Assembly (NCBI GenBank): GCA_005502925.1
Contig: SCPD01000002.1
Location: 186,001-250,000 of the forward strand
Source of the DNA: Rhizobiales bacterium Y(2018)
Lineage (GTDB): Bacteria > Pseudomonadota > Alphaproteobacteria > Rhizobiales > Aestuariivirgaceae
Length of the DNA: 64,000 nt
Reading direction: 5' to 3'
Shown: piece by piece, positions 1-8,774 of the stretch
Numbering within the stretch: position 1 is the stretch's first letter
Layout of the letters: each line of letters starts with the position of its first letter
Notes under the pieces: model-generated
The model's input: only the letters and a program-made list of their open reading frames with translations
The model's database searches: none
What the model was told of the DNA's origin: nothing
Made by a program: the position numbers and the translations under genes

Positions 1-2
1 TC

Positions 3-1793
3 GAACGCTTCATGAAGCACTATTTTCTCGTCGCCAAGGATGTCGGTGACCTGACCCGCATCTTCTCGGCCTCGCTCGAGGCGCGCCAGATGAAGGCGAC
101 ACCGGTCTTCGGCCGCGTGCTTGGCCGCTTCAGCGCCAGGCGCTCGGGCGCCATTGCCGGGGCGCCTGATTTCCGCATCGAGGCCAACCGCCTGACCGTC
201 GTCGACGAAGAGGTGTTGATCTCGGCACCGGTCAATATGATCCGGCTCTTCGCGCTCGCCGCCGAGAAGGATCTCGAGATTCATCCCGACGCCTTGAAGG
301 CGGTCAGGCGCAATCTGGCGCGCATCAACAAGGAGGTCTGCGCCGACGCGGAAGCCAATGCGCTGTTTCTCAAGCTCCTGACCGAATCGCGCGATCCCGA
401 GACGGCATTGCGGCGCATGAACGAGGCGGGCGTGCTCGGCCGCTTCATCCCGGAATTCGGCAAAATCGTCGCGATGATGCAGTTCAACATGTATCATCAC
501 TATACGGTCGACGAGCATCTGATCCGCTCGGTCGGCATCCTGGCGGCGATCGAGCGCGGCCGCTTCTCCAACGATCATCCGCTGTCGACCGAGATATTCC
601 CCACCGTGTCGAGTAGGCGGGTGCTTTATGTCGCGGTGTTCCTGCATGACATCGCCAAGGGCCGTAAGGAAAGCCATTCGATCGCCGGCGAACGCGTGGC
701 CAAGACCTTATGCCCGCGCCTGGGTCTGACGGCGCCCGAGACCGAGACTGTCGCCTGGCTCATCCGCTATCACCTGCTGATGAGCGAGACGGCGCAGATG
801 CGCGATCTCAACGACTTCAAGACCATCCTCGATTTCGCCAATGTGGTGCAGTCGCCGGAGCGCCTGAAGCTCCTGCTCATCCTCACCGTCGCCGATATCC
901 GCGCCGTCGGGCCTTCGGCCTGGAACGGCTGGAAAGGCCAGCTTCTGCGCACGCTTTATTTCGAGACCGAGCCGGTCCTGTCCGGCGGCCATACCAGCAT
1001 CTCGCGGAAAGAGCGCGTTGCCGAGGCGCAGGCGAAGTTCTTCGCCCACTATCCGGACTGGACCCCTGAGCAGAAGGCGGCCTATGCGGCGCGCCACTAC
1101 GACAATTACTGGCTCAATGTCGACACCGACAAGCAGGTGGCGCATGAGCGACTGATGGCGCGCGCCAAGATCGAGGGCGAGCCGGTCGCGACCGAGGTGA
1201 GGACCGATGAATTCACCGCCATCACCGAGCTCACCATCCATGCGCCCGATCATCCGCGTTTCCTGGCGCTGATCACCGGCGCCTGCGCCGCCGCCAATGC
1301 CAATATCGCCGGCGCCCAGATCTTCACCACCGCCGACAGCCTGGCGCTCGACACGATCCTGATCCAGCGGCAATTCGCCAATAGCGAGGATGAGGGACGG
1401 CGCGCCGAGCGCGTCGCCACTCTGGTGCGGCAGGTCCTGAAAGGCGAGGTCCGGATCAAGGACCTCATCGCCAAGGTCCAGCATCCGGAAACGCGTCTAC
1501 AGGCCTTCAAGGTGGCGCCCAGAGTCATCATCGACAACGACTCGTCGAACCGCTTCACCGTCATCGAGGTCAACGGCCTCGACCGCGTCGGTTTCCTCTA
1601 CGACCTGACGGAAGCGCTCTACCGCCTCAATCTCAATATCGGCTCGGCCCATATCACCACCTATGGCGAGCGCGTCATCGACGTCTTCTATGTGACCGAT
1701 CTCACCGGCGCCAAGATCGTGAGCGCCACCCGCCATGCCCAGATCGAACGCCAGCTTTTGGCCGTACTTGCCGACCAGAAGGTCAGCGCATGA
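3..1793 (+). CDS. glnD: Bifunctional uridylyltransferase/uridylyl-removing enzyme GlnD (5' truncated by window edge)
   Basis: GlnD adds UMP to and removes it from PII proteins in response to glutamine, and so sets the nitrogen-stress signal in the cytoplasm. The frame is already open at the window edge (E-R-F before the first Met), and the nucleotidyltransferase domain lies outside. About 596 residues are visible: the GlnD linker, an HD phosphohydrolase domain with the metal motif FLHDIAKG near visible residue 215, and two C-terminal ACT domains at about 405-465 and 515-570 that bind glutamine. The stop codon lies inside a 50-bp palindrome. The next gene is murJ, as in many Hyphomicrobiales. 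Identification is firm; only the start is unknown. Confidence 0.96.
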   Translation, partial: ERFMKHYFLVAKDVGDLTRIFSASLEARQMKATPVFGRVLGRFSARRSGAIAGAPDFRIEANRLTVVDEEVLISAPVNMIRLFALAAEKDLEIHPDALKAVRRNLARINKEVCADAEANALFLKLLTESRDPETALRRMNEAGVLGRFIPEFGKIVAMMQFNMYHHYTVDEHLIRSVGILAAIERGRFSNDHPLSTEIFPTVSSRRVLYVAVFLHDIAKGRKESHSIAGERVAKTLCPRLGLTAPETETVAWLIRYHLLMSETAQMRDLNDFKTILDFANVVQSPERLKLLLILTVADIRAVGPSAWNGWKGQLLRTLYFETEPVLSGGHTSISRKERVAEAQAKFFAHYPDWTPEQKAAYAARHYDNYWLNVDTDKQVAHERLMARAKIEGEPVATEVRTDEFTAITELTIHAPDHPRFLALITGACAAANANIAGAQIFTTADSLALDTILIQRQFANSEDEGRRAERVATLVRQVLKGEVRIKDLIAKVQHPETRLQAFKVAPRVIIDNDSSNRFTVIEVNGLDRVGFLYDLTEALYRLNLNIGSAHITTYGERVIDVFYVTDLTGAKIVSATRHAQIERQLLAVLADQKVSA

Positions 1794-1834
1794 TCAGGAA
1801 AAGTGGATGCCGGTTTTCCGTCCGATCATGCGCT
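1785..1834. repeat. Rhizobial-type intergenic palindrome overlapping the glnD stop codon
   Basis: An 11-bp perfect inverted repeat (AGCGCATGATC at 1785-1795 and its complement at 1824-1834) encloses a second pair, GGAAAA/TTTTCC (1797-1802/1814-1819). The layout matches the elements at 23935 and 41141 (outer GCATxxxx arms, inner GAAAA/TTTTC arms). Such small palindromes are dispersed in Hyphomicrobiales genomes. It may also act as a 3' hairpin for glnD mRNA. Confidence 0.7.
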
Positions 1835-1880
1835 AGCTAAGTGTCTTGTGGGAATCCCTGTAGGCAAATAGAACCTCTCT

Positions 1881-3461
1881 ATGTCCCTCTTCAAATCGGC
1901 AGCGACCGTAGGCGGGCTCACTCTGGTGAGTCGCGCGGCGGGCTTCATCCGCGACATGCTGACCGCCTCGGTGCTCGGCACCGGGCCAGTGGCGCAGGCT
2001 TTCGTCGTCGCCTTCCGCTTCCCCAATCTGTTCCGCTCGCTGTTTGCCGAGGGCGCCTTCAATTCGGCTTTCGTGCCGATGTTCGCCAAGAAGCTCGAAG
2101 GGGGCGGTGAGGCCGAGGCGCGCGGCTTCGCCGAAGACATCTTCGCGGTGATGTTCGTCTGGCTCCTGTTCTTCACGGCGGTGGCCCAGATCGCCATGCC
2201 GCTGCTGATGTATGTGATCGCTCCCGGCTTCGCCGGCGATAAGGACAAGTTCGACCTGTCGGTGGATCTCACCCGCATCGCCTTTCCCTATCTTCTCTTC
2301 ATGTCGCTGACCGCTCTGCAATCGGGCGTGCTCAACAGCTTGCGCCGTTTTGTGGCGGCGGCCTGCGCGCCGATCCTGCTCAACCTGGTGATGATCGCGA
2401 CCTTGCTGTTCGTGCACTTCATGGGCTGGGGAGACAGCGCCATGACCGGCTATGCGTTGGTCTGGGGCGTATGCGCCGCGGGCGTCGCGCAGTTCATCCT
2501 GCTCTATGTCGCCTGTAGTCGCGCCAATATGCGCATGCGCCTCAGATGGCCGAAGCTCACGCCCGATGCGAAACGGCTGATCCGGCTCGGCATACCGGGC
2601 GTCATCGCCGGCGGCATCACGCAAGTGAACATCCTGATCGCCACGATGATCGCGACGACGATCGACCGCGCCGTCACGTATCTCTATTACGCCGACCGCG
2701 TCTATCAATTGCCGCTGGGCGTCGTCGGTGTCGCCATCGGCGTGGTGCTCTTGCCGGAAATGTCGCGCAAATTGCGCGCCGGCGACGAGGCCGGCGCCGT
2801 TCTGAGCCAGAACCGCTCGCTCGAATTTGCATTGTTCCTGACGCTGCCGGCGACCATCGCGCTGATCGCCATTCCCTTCGCCATCGTCAATGTCTGCTTC
2901 GAGCACGGTGTGTTCACCAGGAGCGATTCGGTCGCCACGGCTTACGCACTCGCCGCCTTCGCTACGGGGTTGCCGGCCTTCGTCATCAACAAGGTCTTCT
3001 CGCCGGGCTTCTTCGCGCGGGAAGACACCAAGCGGCCGATGATGTTCGCCATCACCTCGGTGGTGATCAATGTGGTGTCGAGCTTCGTCCTGTCCCGTTA
3101 CATCGGCCATGTCGGCATCGCCGTGTCGACGGCGCTCGCCGCCTGGGTCAATGCGACCTTGCTCGGTGTCACGCTGGCGCGCCATGGCCATTTCACCGCC
3201 GACGAGCGCCTGCGCCGCCGCCTGCCGCGCATCATCGCCGCGAGCCTCGCCATGGGCGCCGTCCTTCTGGGCGCGTTCTATTACACCGCCCCCATCTTCA
3301 CCGATGGCCATCCGCTCTGGCTGCGGGCTTTCGTGCTGATGGGCCTCGTCGGTCTCGGCGTTGTCGCTTATTTCATCTGCGCCCATGTCTTTGGCGCGAT
3401 GAAATTCGACGAGCTCCGTAAGATGACACGCCGCGGTCCGGCGCCCAATTCTAACGGTTAA
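1881..3461 (+). CDS. murJ: Lipid II flippase MurJ (MviN)
   Basis: This inner-membrane flippase of the MOP superfamily moves lipid II to the periplasm for peptidoglycan synthesis. The 526 residues are the usual MurJ length, with about 14 hydrophobic segments. The family signature near the N terminus is present (SRAAGFIRDML, then FRFPNLFRSLFAEGAF around residues 45-65), including conserved arginines. It follows glnD by 87 bp. The last 11 bp overlap the convergent GNAT gene. Identification is firm. Confidence 0.95.
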   Translation: MSLFKSAATVGGLTLVSRAAGFIRDMLTASVLGTGPVAQAFVVAFRFPNLFRSLFAEGAFNSAFVPMFAKKLEGGGEAEARGFAEDIFAVMFVWLLFFTAVAQIAMPLLMYVIAPGFAGDKDKFDLSVDLTRIAFPYLLFMSLTALQSGVLNSLRRFVAAACAPILLNLVMIATLLFVHFMGWGDSAMTGYALVWGVCAAGVAQFILLYVACSRANMRMRLRWPKLTPDAKRLIRLGIPGVIAGGITQVNILIATMIATTIDRAVTYLYYADRVYQLPLGVVGVAIGVVLLPEMSRKLRAGDEAGAVLSQNRSLEFALFLTLPATIALIAIPFAIVNVCFEHGVFTRSDSVATAYALAAFATGLPAFVINKVFSPGFFAREDTKRPMMFAITSVVINVVSSFVLSRYIGHVGIAVSTALAAWVNATLLGVTLARHGHFTADERLRRRLPRIIAASLAMGAVLLGAFYYTAPIFTDGHPLWLRAFVLMGLVGLGVVAYFICAHVFGAMKFDELRKMTRRGPAPNSNG

Positions 3462-4149
3462 GCCCCAGCGCCCGCTGCATCAGCACCGTGTCGACCCACT
3501 GGTCGTGTTTGAAGCCGACCTCGCGCAGGACGCCGACGAGGCGGAAGCCGAGGCTTTCATGCAGCGCGATCGAGGCATTGTTGCCGCTATTGCCGATGAT
3601 GGCGATCATCTGCCGCCACGGTCCTTTCTCGCATTGGACGATGAGCTCCGTCAGGAGGGCGCGGCCGATGCCCTGGCCGGCGCAGCCGCGGTCGACATAG
3701 ACCGAGTTCTCGATCGTGAAGCGATAGGCCGAACGGGTGCGATACGGCCCGGCATAGCTGTAGCCCAGGACCCGGCCCTCTCTTTCGGCGACGATATAGG
3801 GGAAGGACTGGTTCGTGAGCATGTGGAATCGCCCGCGCATCTCCTCGATGCCGGGCGGCGTCTCCTCGAAGGAGGCGAGGCCATGGGCGACATGATCGCC
3901 ATAGATGCGCTGGATGGACGCCAGATCGGCTTCAGTCGCGGGGCGCAAGGCGGGCGGAGAGGTGAGAGGCTTCATGGTGAAAGGGTCTATACCGATATCG
4001 ATCAGATGATGAGGCTCGATCTCGCGGAGCAGGGCCCTTTGCCGCCAGCGCGAGCGGGCCGAGCCCGTGAGATAGCGCCAGGCTTCGGCACGAAATTCCC
4101 TGATCTCCCGCGCGACGTCCATGGGCCGGACGATTGCGCTCGCTTTCAT
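3451..4149 (-). CDS. DUF1127-GNAT fusion N-acetyltransferase
   Basis: 232 residues. Residues about 25-60 resemble the short DUF1127 domain (RWRQRALLREIEPHHLIDIGI, where basic residues and a D-IG-I pattern are typical). Residues about 67-230 are a GNAT domain of the phosphinothricin/methionine sulfoximine acetyltransferase type, with the acetyl-CoA loop GCAGQGIGRALL and the late NASIALHESLGF motif. It should transfer acetyl from acetyl-CoA to a small amine; the substrate is unknown. The divergent LysR gene starts 48 bp away, so co-regulation is likely. The 3' end overlaps murJ by 11 bp. The GNAT call is firm; the DUF1127 call is from pattern only. Confidence 0.85.
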   Translation of the reverse strand: MKASAIVRPMDVAREIREFRAEAWRYLTGSARSRWRQRALLREIEPHHLIDIGIDPFTMKPLTSPPALRPATEADLASIQRIYGDHVAHGLASFEETPPGIEEMRGRFHMLTNQSFPYIVAEREGRVLGYSYAGPYRTRSAYRFTIENSVYVDRGCAGQGIGRALLTELIVQCEKGPWRQMIAIIGNSGNNASIALHESLGFRLVGVLREVGFKHDQWVDTVLMQRALGLNR

Positions 4150-4197
4150 AGAAAGTAAAATTTATAGTATTTATGTGAATCATAAGGAAATATATGA
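4150..4197. promoter_or_regulatory. AT-rich divergent promoter region between the GNAT gene and its LysR regulator
   Basis: 48 bp separate the two divergent starts, and most of it is A/T in a GC-rich setting, including TTTATAGTATTTATG and ATTCACATAAATAC on the opposite strand. This is the usual place for a LysR-type operator and overlapping promoters. AAGGA at 4184-4188 is the ribosome site for the LysR gene. No exact T-N11-A operator can be assigned. Confidence 0.45.
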
Positions 4198-5121
4198 ATG
4201 CAGAGGCCGAGCCTCAGCCAACTGCAGACTCTGGCCGAAGTGGCTGGATCGGGGAGCTTCCTTGCCGCCGCCAGCAAGCTCGGCCTCACCCAGCCGGCGG
4301 TCAGCCTGCGCATCCGCGAGCTCGAGCAGACGGTCGGCCTGAGACTCATCGAGCGGGTCGGTAAGAAAGCCACGCTCACCACGGCGGGGACGACGCTTCT
4401 GGGTTTCGTGCGCGAGATAGACGCGACCCTCGATGAGGCGTTGCGCGCGCTGGCGCACCAGGCCGGCAGTGTGTCCGGCCAGGTGCGTCTCGGTACCGGC
4501 GCCACCGCCTGCATCCACCTGCTGCCACCGGTCCTGCGCCGCCTGAAGGAGCGTTATCCTGAGATCGAGATCATGGTCCGCACGGGCAATTCGGCCGAGA
4601 TCCTGGCGGCGCTCAGCGACAATATGCTCGATGCCGCCGTCGTCACCTTGCCGGCGCCGGGCCGCAGCTTCGCCGTGACGCCGCTTGTCACCGATGAGAT
4701 GGTGGCGATCTTCGCGGCTGCCGGGGCGCCATCAGAAAACGTAACGCCGCAATTCTTCGCCGGCCGGAAGGCGCTCCTGCTCTACGAGACAGCCGGCAAT
4801 TCGCGGGCGCTCATCGACCAATGGTTCCGTCAAGGCGGTGAATTGGCGAAACCCGGCATGGAGCTCGGCAATATCGAGGCGATCAAGAAAATGGTGGGGG
4901 CAGGGCTCGGCCCCAGCATCGTTCCCGCTATGGCGGTGGCTGAAGACAGTGACGGGCTGGTGGTCAGAAGCCTCGTTCCCCGGCTCGAACGCCGCCTCGG
5001 GCTGGTCCTGCGCCGCGACAAGGTGCCGGACCGGGCGCTCAAGGCGGTCATTGCCGCGCTGGAAGGCCTGTCGGGGAGCTCGCTCGACGGCCCTTCACTT
5101 GACCGGATTTTGCGGGCATAA
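4198..5121 (+). CDS. LysR-family transcriptional regulator
   Basis: 307 residues. An N-terminal winged helix-turn-helix (about residues 5-62; [20 protein letters not shown] is the classic LysR recognition region) is followed by a periplasmic-binding-like effector domain (about 90-295). The start is supported by AAGGA nine bases upstream. LysR regulators commonly control a divergent neighbour, here the GNAT gene at 3451-4149. The effector is not predictable. trpS follows after 28 bp in the same direction and may receive read-through. Confidence 0.9.
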   Translation: MQRPSLSQLQTLAEVAGSGSFLAAASKLGLTQPAVSLRIRELEQTVGLRLIERVGKKATLTTAGTTLLGFVREIDATLDEALRALAHQAGSVSGQVRLGTGATACIHLLPPVLRRLKERYPEIEIMVRTGNSAEILAALSDNMLDAAVVTLPAPGRSFAVTPLVTDEMVAIFAAAGAPSENVTPQFFAGRKALLLYETAGNSRALIDQWFRQGGELAKPGMELGNIEAIKKMVGAGLGPSIVPAMAVAEDSDGLVVRSLVPRLERRLGLVLRRDKVPDRALKAVIAALEGLSGSSLDGPSLDRILRA

Positions 5122-5149
5122 GCAGCCCCGCTTTCAAGGGAATCCACGA

Positions 5150-6187
5150 ATGACCGCTCCGACACTTCGCGTCTTTTCCGGCATGCAGCCGACGCATAAT
5201 CTGCATCTCGGCAATTATCTTGGCGCCATGGTCAACTGGATCAAGATGCAGGACACGCATGAATGCATCTATTGCGTGGTCGACCTGCATGCCATCACTT
5301 TGTGGCAGGAGCCCAAGGATCTGCGCCGGCATATTCGCGACGTGACCGCGTCCTATCTCGCTTGCGGCCTCGATCCCAAGCGTTCGATCATTTTCAACCA
5401 GAGCCAGGTCGCCCATCATGCCGAACTCGCCTGGGTGTTGAATTGTGTGGCCCGCCTGGGCTGGCTGAACCGCATGACTCAGTTCAAGGAAAAGGCCGGC
5501 AAGGATAAGGAGGCCGCCTCGATCGGCCTCTATGACTATCCGGTGCTGATGGCCGCCGACATCCTGCTCTATCGCGCCACCCATGTGCCGGTGGGCGACG
5601 ACCAGAAGCAGCATCTCGAGCTCGCCCGCGATATCGCGCAGAAATTCAATGTCGATTACGCCGGCGAGATCGAAGCGGCCGGCTACAAGGACGGCTTCTT
5701 CCCGCTGCCCGAGCCTTTCATCACCGGCCCTGCGACCCGGGTGATGAGCCTGCGCGACGGCACCAAGAAGATGTCGAAGTCGGATCCTTCCGATCTGGCC
5801 CGCATCAATCTCATCGACGATGCCGACACCATCGCCAAGAAGTTCCGGAAGGCCAAGACCGATCCTGACGCCTTGCCGAGCGAAGTCGAGGGACTGAAGG
5901 GCCGGCCCGAGGCCGACAATCTGGTCGGCATCTATGCCGCGCTGGCCGGCAAGACGGCGGCCGACGTGCTGAAGGAATTCGGCGGGTCGCAATTCTCGGC
6001 CTTCAAACCGGCACTGATCGACCTGGCGGTCGCGAAATTGAGCCCGATCGCCGCCGAAAAACGTAGGCTCGAGGAAGATCCCACCTATATTGATGGGGTC
6101 CTGGCCGATGGCGCGGCGCGGGCGCGGGCGATCGCGTCCCCGATCTTTCGGCAGGTGAAGGAGATTGTCGGCTTCGTGTCGGCCTGA
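5150..6187 (+). CDS. trpS: Tryptophan--tRNA ligase TrpS
   Basis: Class Ic synthetase that charges tRNA-Trp with tryptophan using ATP. 345 residues, the normal bacterial length. The HIGH-equivalent is LHLGNYLGA near residue 22 and the KMSKS loop is KKMSKSDPS near residue 205. The residue pair before the HIGH motif is T-H (PTHNLHLGN), where most TrpS proteins I know have T/S-G. The start is the ATG after the LysR stop; AAGGGAATCC precedes it. In many Hyphomicrobiales trpS follows murJ directly; here the GNAT/LysR pair is inserted between them. Confidence 0.95.
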   Translation: MTAPTLRVFSGMQPTHNLHLGNYLGAMVNWIKMQDTHECIYCVVDLHAITLWQEPKDLRRHIRDVTASYLACGLDPKRSIIFNQSQVAHHAELAWVLNCVARLGWLNRMTQFKEKAGKDKEAASIGLYDYPVLMAADILLYRATHVPVGDDQKQHLELARDIAQKFNVDYAGEIEAAGYKDGFFPLPEPFITGPATRVMSLRDGTKKMSKSDPSDLARINLIDDADTIAKKFRKAKTDPDALPSEVEGLKGRPEADNLVGIYAALAGKTAADVLKEFGGSQFSAFKPALIDLAVAKLSPIAAEKRRLEEDPTYIDGVLADGAARARAIASPIFRQVKEIVGFVSA

Positions 6188-6207
6188 GGGGATTTGTCCC
6201 AAGGGGT

Positions 6208-6235
6208 TTGACACAGCTTAAAATCATTCTAAATT
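6208..6235 (+). promoter_or_regulatory. Promoter with Irr-box (ICE)-like palindrome upstream of the nfu gene
   Basis: TTGACA at 6208-6213, 16 bp spacer, then TAAATT at 6230-6235 make a plausible housekeeping promoter. Between and over the -10 lies CTTAAAATCATTCTAAA (6217-6233), which matches the palindrome TTTAGAAT-N-ATTCTAAA, my recollection of the iron control element bound by Irr, at 14 of 16 positions. The downstream gene makes an Fe-S scaffold, a fitting Irr target, and irr itself lies at 20303-20713. The site is inferred from sequence only. Confidence 0.5.
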
Positions 6236-6276
6236 AGCCCGGTGAGCGGCTTTCAAGCCCTCGAAAGGATTTGCCC

Positions 6277-6834
6277 ATGTTCATCCAGACCGAAGCCACC
6301 CCCAATCCGGCCACCCTGAAATTCATTCCCGGCAAGCCTGTGCTTCCGGGCGGCACGCGGGATTACCGCTCGGCCGGCGAAGCAGTGGAATCGCCTTTGG
6401 CCGAACGCCTGTTTTCGGTCCAGGGCGTGTCCGGCGTATTCCTCGGCCAGGATTTCGTCACCGTCACCAAGAAGGACGGCGAGTGGCAGCATCTGAAGCC
6501 GGCCATCCTCGGCCTCATCATGGAGCACTACCTGGCCGATGCGCCGATGCTGGCCAAGCCGGCCGCCGGCGACCTGCCGTCGGACGAGGATTTCGACGAG
6601 GCCGACAAGGAGATCGTCACCACCATCAAGGAACTGCTCGACACGCGTGTGCGTCCGGCGGTGGCCCAGGATGGCGGCGACATCACCTTCCAGGGCTATC
6701 ATGACGGCGTCGTGTTCCTGAATATGAAGGGCTCCTGCTCGGGCTGCCCGAGCTCGACCGCCACATTGAAGCACGGCATCGAAAACCTGCTGCGCCACTT
6801 CATTCCGGAAGTGACCGAGGTCCGCCCGGTCTGA
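6277..6834 (+). CDS. NfuA-type Fe-S cluster scaffold/carrier (Nfu_N plus NifU C-terminal domain)
   Basis: 185 residues. The N-terminal Nfu_N domain (about 1-90, starting MFIQTEATPNPATLKF) is typical of mitochondrial and alphaproteobacterial Nfu. The C-terminal NifU-like domain (about 105-180) carries the cluster-binding CSGC motif near residue 155. It assembles or delivers [4Fe-4S] clusters to client proteins. GAAAGGA lies 7 bp before the ATG. An Irr-box-like palindrome in the promoter suggests iron-responsive control. A possible terminator follows at 6844-6870. Confidence 0.92.
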   Translation: MFIQTEATPNPATLKFIPGKPVLPGGTRDYRSAGEAVESPLAERLFSVQGVSGVFLGQDFVTVTKKDGEWQHLKPAILGLIMEHYLADAPMLAKPAAGDLPSDEDFDEADKEIVTTIKELLDTRVRPAVAQDGGDITFQGYHDGVVFLNMKGSCSGCPSSTATLKHGIENLLRHFIPEVTEVRPV

Positions 6835-6843
6835 TCCGGCGCA

Positions 6844-6870
6844 CGGGCGTTTCGCGAAACCCGCTTTCTT
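6844..6870 (+). terminator. Possible intrinsic terminator after the nfu gene
   Basis: GTTTCGCGAAAC (6849-6860) is a perfect palindrome, extended by CGGG/CCCG arms with one bulge, and followed by CTTTCTTCT. The T tract is imperfect, so the terminator role is moderate. Confidence 0.45.
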
Positions 6871-6900
6871 CTGTTGCGGATCATGCGATAAGTCGCCCGC

Positions 6901-8004
6901 ATGCTGTTGGTTTTCGACACCTCCATGGCCGCCTGCTCAGCCGCGGCCTATGACATGGCCGCGGGCCGTGTGCTGGCGTCGCGCTTCGTGATGATGGAGC
7001 GCGGCCATGCCGATGCCTTGGCGCCGATGATCAAGCAAGTCATGGACGAGGCGGGGATCGCCTTCCGCGATCTCACCCGCATCGGGGTGACGCTTGGGCC
7101 CGGCACCTTCACCGGCGTGCGCACCGGCATCGCCATGGCGCGCGGCCTCGCTCTGGCGCTCGATGTGAAGATCGCGAGCCTCGACACGCTTACCGCCATC
7201 GCCGCCAATGCGGCCCCCGACAAGGCGCCGTTGGTGATCGCCGCCGATGCACGCCGCGACGAGATCTATTTTCTGGGCGCAACCGGCGAGGCCCCGATGG
7301 TGCTGCCGGTTGCCGAAGCAGCACGCCGGCTGCCGGAGGGCCAGAGCTTCGTGCTCGGCACCGGCGCCGGGGCGTTGATCGCGGCAGCGCCGGAAGGACG
7401 GCTGATCCGGCTGAGCCAAGGCGAGATGCCGGATGCGAAGAATTTCGCGAGGCTCTGTGCAACACGCCCTCTGTCCGAGCTTGCCCCCGAGCCGCTTTAT
7501 CTGCGCCCGCCCGACGCCAAGCCGCAACATCAGGTGGCCGCCGACACGGCTGCCGTGACCTTGCGTCCCGCATCGGTCAGCGAAGCGCCGGTCCTCGCGG
7601 CGATGCATGCCGAATGTTTCGACAATGCCTGGAGCGCCACCGAATTCGCCAAGCTGATGGCGATGCCGGGCGCGCTCAGCTTTCTCGCCGTCGACGACGC
7701 CGAGCCCGTAGCCTTTCTTCTGGCGCGCCAGGCGGCCGGTGAGGCCGAGATCCTGTCGATCGGCACCAGACCATTCGCCCGTCGTCGCGGGATCGCCAAA
7801 AAACTCATGTCTCATCTCGCCGCTGAGTTACGCCAGGCGGGTCTGGCGCAGCTCTTCATCGAAGTGGCGGCAGGCAATGACGCGGCGCGCGCTCTTTACG
7901 CCGAGCAGAAATTCGCTGTGACGGGACGGCGCAAGGCCTATTATGAGAAGCCCGGTGGCAAGCGCGAGGATGCGATCGTGATGATGAAGGCGCTCGACGC
8001 ATGA
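6901..8004 (+). CDS. TsaB-RimI fusion: t6A tRNA modification factor joined to ribosomal-protein-type N-acetyltransferase
   Basis: 367 residues. Residues 1-205 are TsaB (an ASKHA fold; TLGPGTFTGVRTG near residue 62 is the family signature), the partner of TsaD in making N6-threonylcarbamoyladenosine in tRNAs. Residues about 220-365 are a RimI-like GNAT domain with the acetyl-CoA loop RRRGIAKKLM, the pattern F-D-N-A-W-S near 240 and an EV-AGNDAARALY motif typical of RimI. The two are usually adjacent genes (tsaB, rimI); here they form one frame with no stop between. plsC overlaps the 3' end by 4 bp. Confidence 0.9.
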   Translation: MLLVFDTSMAACSAAAYDMAAGRVLASRFVMMERGHADALAPMIKQVMDEAGIAFRDLTRIGVTLGPGTFTGVRTGIAMARGLALALDVKIASLDTLTAIAANAAPDKAPLVIAADARRDEIYFLGATGEAPMVLPVAEAARRLPEGQSFVLGTGAGALIAAAPEGRLIRLSQGEMPDAKNFARLCATRPLSELAPEPLYLRPPDAKPQHQVAADTAAVTLRPASVSEAPVLAAMHAECFDNAWSATEFAKLMAMPGALSFLAVDDAEPVAFLLARQAAGEAEILSIGTRPFARRRGIAKKLMSHLAAELRQAGLAQLFIEVAAGNDAARALYAEQKFAVTGRRKAYYEKPGGKREDAIVMMKALDA

Positions 8005-8771
8005 CGACCTTACGCGCCGCGGTGAAGCTTGCGGGCTTCGTCGCCATGACGCTTCCGGGCTTGCCGGTGCAGCGCGCGCTGATCGCACTGTCGGCGCGGG
8101 GAGCCCGGCACTTCCCGCATGTCTATCATCGTGCCGTCACCCGCTGGCTCGGTGTCAAGGTCAACGTCATCGGCGAACCGGTGCGCGACAAGGCCTGCCT
8201 CATCGCCGCCAATCACGTCTCCTGGATCGACATCACGGTCTTGAGCGCGTTGACGCCGCTCTCTTTCATCGCCAAGAAAGAGGTCAATAACTGGCCGGGC
8301 TTCGGCACACTGGCGCGCCTGCAGCGCACCGTCTTCATCGATCGCGACCGCCGTCACACGACCGGCGCATCGCGCGACGAGATGCAGGAAAGGCTCGCCG
8401 CCAAGGAGACTCTCGTTCTCTTCGCCGAAGGCACATCGAGCGACGGCTATCGCGTGCTGCCGTTCAAGAGCGCTTACTTCGCCGCCGCCGAACGGCCCGA
8501 TGTGGTGGTGCAGCCGGTGACGCTCGCTTATCGCGGCCATTGGGGCGCGCCCATGCTGCGCCGTCGTCGGCCCTATTTCGCCTGGTATGGCGACATGGAG
8601 ATGGGCTCGCATCTCTGGCAGGCGCTGGCGCTCGGCCCCATCGAGGTCGACGTCATCTGCCACAAGCCTCTCACCATCGCCGAGGCCGGCAACCGCAAGC
8701 TTCTGGCGAAGCAGGCGGAGGATATGGTGCGCAAGGGCCTCATCGAGTCCTTGTCGGGCGTCCGCGCCTGA
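8001..8771 (+). CDS. plsC: 1-acyl-sn-glycerol-3-phosphate acyltransferase (PlsC family)
   Basis: 256 residues. It acylates lysophosphatidic acid at position 2 on the cytoplasmic face of the inner membrane, giving phosphatidic acid. The catalytic HX4D motif is NHVSWID near residue 71, and the FAEGTSSDG block near 141 is the phosphate-binding motif. An amphipathic or membrane segment lies at about residues 8-28. The start ATG overlaps the TsaB-RimI stop (ATGA), so the genes are translationally coupled. Membership is firm, though related lyso-ornithine lipid acyltransferases (OlsA) look alike and cannot be excluded. Confidence 0.88.
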   Translation: MTTLRAAVKLAGFVAMTLPGLPVQRALIALSARGARHFPHVYHRAVTRWLGVKVNVIGEPVRDKACLIAANHVSWIDITVLSALTPLSFIAKKEVNNWPGFGTLARLQRTVFIDRDRRHTTGASRDEMQERLAAKETLVLFAEGTSSDGYRVLPFKSAYFAAAERPDVVVQPVTLAYRGHWGAPMLRRRRPYFAWYGDMEMGSHLWQALALGPIEVDVICHKPLTIAEAGNRKLLAKQAEDMVRKGLIESLSGVRA

Positions 8772-8774
8772 TCG

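Noticed and set aside
1833-3386. 517-codon open frame antisense to murJ
   Set aside because: Shadow of murJ; low-complexity Asp/Arg/His-rich translation.
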